Shown here in pieces: positions 13,886-15,967 of a stretch of DNA of 15,967 nucleotides. The translations under genes were made by a program, and so were the position numbers. The stretch is from assembly GCA_043767985.1 (NCBI GenBank), contig JAYVKZ010000319.1, positions 1-15,967 of the forward strand, given 5' to 3'. This DNA comes from JAPOKJ01 sp043767985 (GTDB lineage Bacteria > Pseudomonadota > Gammaproteobacteria > Burkholderiales > Burkholderiaceae_E). The notes beneath the pieces were generated by a model. The model did no database searches. It saw nothing but the letters and a program-made list of their open reading frames with translations, and was not told the origin of the DNA. Every line of letters begins with the position of its first letter. Position 1 is the first letter of the stretch.

Positions 13886-15457
13886 TTATGCTTTGGTGCG
13901 AATCCATTTGGCGCCAAAGAATCCATCGCTACCATGTATATGGGGCCATAGTCGCAAAAAATCACCCTCACAGAATTGAGCTGGGATCCATTCTGACGCT
14001 GGGGCGCGGGTAAAGCCGGGGTTTAAAGTCTCAAAACGCTCAGCGATAGCAATGTTTTCATCATTCAACAAGCTGCAAGTCGCATACACCAGCGCACCGC
14101 CCGGCTTGACCAATTGACTAGCGGATTGCAAAATTTTGCCTTGCAGCGTTTGCAAGCGAGCCAGGGCTTCGTTGGATCCACGCCACTTCAGGTCTGGATT
14201 ACGACGCAAAGTGCCGGTCCCCGAACAGGGCGCATCAACCAGCACCAGATCGGCCTTGCCATGCAAGCGCTTGAGTTTCGGATCGGTTTCACTGTCAATC
14301 GCAAAACTTTGCACATTGCTCACGCCAGAGCGGGCCAAGCGAGGTTTGAGGCGAGCCAGGCGAATTTTGGAGGTATCGCAGGCGTACACCTGCCCGGTGC
14401 TGCGCATTTGATCAGCCATCGCCAGCGTCTTGCCGCCTGCGCCCGCACAAAAATCAACAACCGTCTGGCCGCGTTTCGGCGCACAAAGCTGAGTTAACAA
14501 CTGTGAGCCGCGATCCTGCACCTCAAAAAGCCCGAGTCGAAAGGCTTCACTACGCTCAAGCGAAGGGTGACCTTCAATTTCTAGCGCAGTGTCAATATCA
14601 GCCACTTCGGAGGTTTGTATGCCCTGAAGCGCTAAAGTAGAAATAAGGGACTGGCGATCCGTCTTCGAAGTATTCACGCGAATATCAAAAGACGCAGGCT
14701 TTAACAGAGCTGCGCACAAAGCCGCCAAATCCAGCCCAGTCAACAAGGCACCGGGTTCACAAGGCTTTTCAGCCTGGGACTGCAAACGATTGAAAATCCA
14801 GTCGGGTTGGCTAGCCTGCACTTGCAAGGGTAACTCCGCCACGTCGGAACTCGCCACGCGCTCTAACCAACGCGCTTCAACCTCGCTTAAGCGAGGTAGC
14901 CAATCGGTGACCCTGAGGCCAAGAATGGCCATACGGCGTAACTCACCACCCGGCTCTAGCGTCGTGGCCCATTGCTTATAAAGCGAGAGGTTGCGCAGTA
15001 CATCAAAGGTCGCGTCGGCCAAGGTGCCCCGTTCACGAGGCCCCCAACCAGAATTGGTCTTGAAATACACGCTCAAACTACGATCTGCCGCCTGTTCAAA
15101 ACGCAAGATCTCGGCCAGCAAATCAACCAAAGACTTTTCAAGGCGGCTAGCGCCTGTGACCTGTGGCGTGCGCGGGGTATCCGAATTCCAGCGTGGTGCG
15201 CGCGGCAAGGGATTCCCCTTCAATAGCTCTAAGCGCGCAGGCAGACCAGCCCCCACTTTTGTTACTGAGTCCGTTCGAACCTCGAACTCTGAGCGCTTTG
15301 CAGCCGCTGCCTTTTTCACTGGCTTAACTCGGGACCGCTTCGCGGGTGCAGCCGGACGCGGGGTTGCAGGGCGATCAAACGCTCGCTTTAAGGGTGACAG
15401 CGCCGCCACACTCACCACGCCGCGCTTTTGAGGCGGTTTATCATCTTGTTTGCTCAC
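13886..15457 (-). CDS. RsmB/NOP-family rRNA (cytosine-C5) methyltransferase
   Basis: This protein methylates a cytosine in rRNA with S-adenosylmethionine, probably in 16S rRNA as RsmB does, though the target cannot be read from the sequence. In the 523-residue product a basic Ala/Pro/Lys-rich tail (about residues 20-60) precedes a NusB-like helical region (about 105-230). The Rossmann-fold methyltransferase domain has motif I VVDFCAGAGGKT (333-344), motif IV DAPCSGTGTLRRNPDLKW with C411, and motif VI ATCSLLNDEN with the catalytic C461. I chose GTG at 15457 over ATG at 15469: GGAG lies 6 bases before the GTG, and its GTGA overlaps the purN stop by 4 bases. Cotranscription and translational coupling with purN are likely. 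No fmt or def gene is adjacent, unlike for Escherichia coli rsmB. Confidence 0.9.
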   Translation of the reverse strand: MSKQDDKPPQKRGVVSVAALSPLKRAFDRPATPRPAAPAKRSRVKPVKKAAAAKRSEFEVRTDSVTKVGAGLPARLELLKGNPLPRAPRWNSDTPRTPQVTGASRLEKSLVDLLAEILRFEQAADRSLSVYFKTNSGWGPRERGTLADATFDVLRNLSLYKQWATTLEPGGELRRMAILGLRVTDWLPRLSEVEARWLERVASSDVAELPLQVQASQPDWIFNRLQSQAEKPCEPGALLTGLDLAALCAALLKPASFDIRVNTSKTDRQSLISTLALQGIQTSEVADIDTALEIEGHPSLERSEAFRLGLFEVQDRGSQLLTQLCAPKRGQTVVDFCAGAGGKTLAMADQMRSTGQVYACDTSKIRLARLKPRLARSGVSNVQSFAIDSETDPKLKRLHGKADLVLVDAPCSGTGTLRRNPDLKWRGSNEALARLQTLQGKILQSASQLVKPGGALVYATCSLLNDENIAIAERFETLNPGFTRAPASEWIPAQFCEGDFLRLWPHIHGSDGFFGAKWIRTKA

Positions 15458-15967
15458 AGGGCACTCCATGGCAGAGTTGACCGAGAGGCGCTGAGTGGCG
15501 CTGAATCAACCATCCTTGCCTCAAATTGCACCTCCCCGCCGAGCAACATACGGAGCGCTTTAGGGTAAAGCTGATGCTCCAATTGCAACACACGCGCAGC
15601 AAGCCCGCTCTCGGTATCCTCGGGCAACACCTCAAGGTCGGACTGAGCAATCACCGGCCCAGCATCCAGTTCTGGGGTTACAAAATGGACGGTGGCACCA
15701 TGCCGGGCGACTTTTGCCTCCAAGGCACGGCGATGGGTGTGCAAACCCGGAAAGGCCGGAAGCAAGGAGGGATGAATATTGATAATTTTTCCTGAAAAGC
15801 GAGCGACGAATTCCGCGCTCAAAATACGCATAAAGCCAGCCAAGACCACCCAATCAGGTTGCAAGGCACCAACAAAATCGCCTAGTCTTTGGTCATACAC
15901 GGCTCGCGTCTCCCCGTCTGAAGGGGTCAGCACTTGAGTCGCCAAGCCAAGGCTCTCTGCCTTGGGC
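15454..15967 (-). CDS. purN: phosphoribosylglycinamide formyltransferase PurN, N-terminus cut off by the window edge
   Basis: PurN transfers a formyl group from 10-formyltetrahydrofolate to GAR, the third step of purine synthesis in the cytoplasm. The frame remains open to the last base, so the N-terminal part with the glycine-rich substrate loop lies outside the window. Visible are DWVVLAGFMRILS, the catalytic motif IINIHPSLLPAFPGLHTHRRAL with the conserved Asn and His, and the folate-site aspartate in PELDAGPVIAQ. Length after these motifs is normal. The TTG at 15945 is an internal leucine codon, not the start. The TGA stop is shared with the GTG start of the methyltransferase gene. Confidence 0.95.
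   Translation of the reverse strand, partial: PKAESLGLATQVLTPSDGETRAVYDQRLGDFVGALQPDWVVLAGFMRILSAEFVARFSGKIINIHPSLLPAFPGLHTHRRALEAKVARHGATVHFVTPELDAGPVIAQSDLEVLPEDTESGLAARVLQLEHQLYPKALRMLLGGEVQFEARMVDSAPLSASRSTLPWSAL

Noticed and set aside
14991..15431. 146-codon plus-strand open frame opposite the methyltransferase N-terminus
   Set aside because: It is a shadow of the Ala/Pro/Lys-rich coding region on the minus strand; the composition gives few stop codons.
15947..15965. Perfect 7-base-pair hairpin CCAAGGC/GCCTTGG near the right edge
   Set aside because: It lies within the purN coding frame, far from either gene end, with no T-run; it is likely a codon coincidence.
1..15967. Mobile elements, CRISPR arrays, tRNA genes, phage or defence genes
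   Set aside because: I looked for inverted terminal repeats, spaced direct repeats, cloverleaf-like segments and nuclease or helicase motifs and saw none; every long frame is explained by a known family.

Overview
The window reads as chromosome of a betaproteobacterium, most likely Burkholderiales, with roughly balanced GC content. The evidence is the gene neighbourhood (radC divergent from fkpB-ispH, rpmB-rpmG, a purN-RsmB/NOP methyltransferase pair, and a pilE-fimT-pilV-pilW-pilX-pilY1 cluster) and the type of the ribosomal proteins. I cannot name the genus. Coding density is high, no gap exceeds 300 bases, and there are no tRNA or rRNA genes, insertion sequences, integrases or CRISPR arrays. 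Both ends cut through genes: livG on the left and purN on the right.

Left part (1-2568): the 3' part of livG and the whole of livF encode the two ATPases of a branched-chain amino acid (or amide/urea) ABC importer, on the plus strand. They converge on a minus-strand reductase with a 2Fe-2S ferredoxin domain and a FAD/NAD domain.

Centre (2697-11059, minus strand): transcription can be followed from fkpB (a ribosome-associated type FKBP chaperone) and ispH (last step of the MEP isoprenoid pathway) into a type IV pilus priming cluster: pilE, fimT, pilV, pilW, pilX, pilY1. The four genes fimT to pilX are joined by 4-base ATGA overlaps, so the minor pilins are probably made together by coupled translation. 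PilY1, the large tip adhesin, has its own strong ribosome binding site. The fkpB-ispH-minor pilin neighbourhood resembles that of Pseudomonas aeruginosa, but pilE lies at the front instead of the end. PilY1 lacks a recognisable calcium-binding loop at the place where the Pseudomonas protein has one.

Right part (11226-15967): radC, rpmB and rpmG run on the plus strand. A good promoter for the ribosomal pair overlaps the radC stop codon, and a strong, probably bidirectional terminator separates rpmG from a convergent fatty acid desaturase. An RsmB/NOP-family rRNA methyltransferase and purN (purine synthesis) form a translationally coupled pair on the minus strand.

I found no convincing undescribed system. 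The points most worth a second look are the PilY1 loop, the embedded rpmB promoter with a hairpin at the start of its leader, a tandem repeat of the palindrome GTAATTAC downstream of rpmG, and several start codons that differ from the longest open frames (pilY1, the methyltransferase, radC, fkpB, the desaturase).
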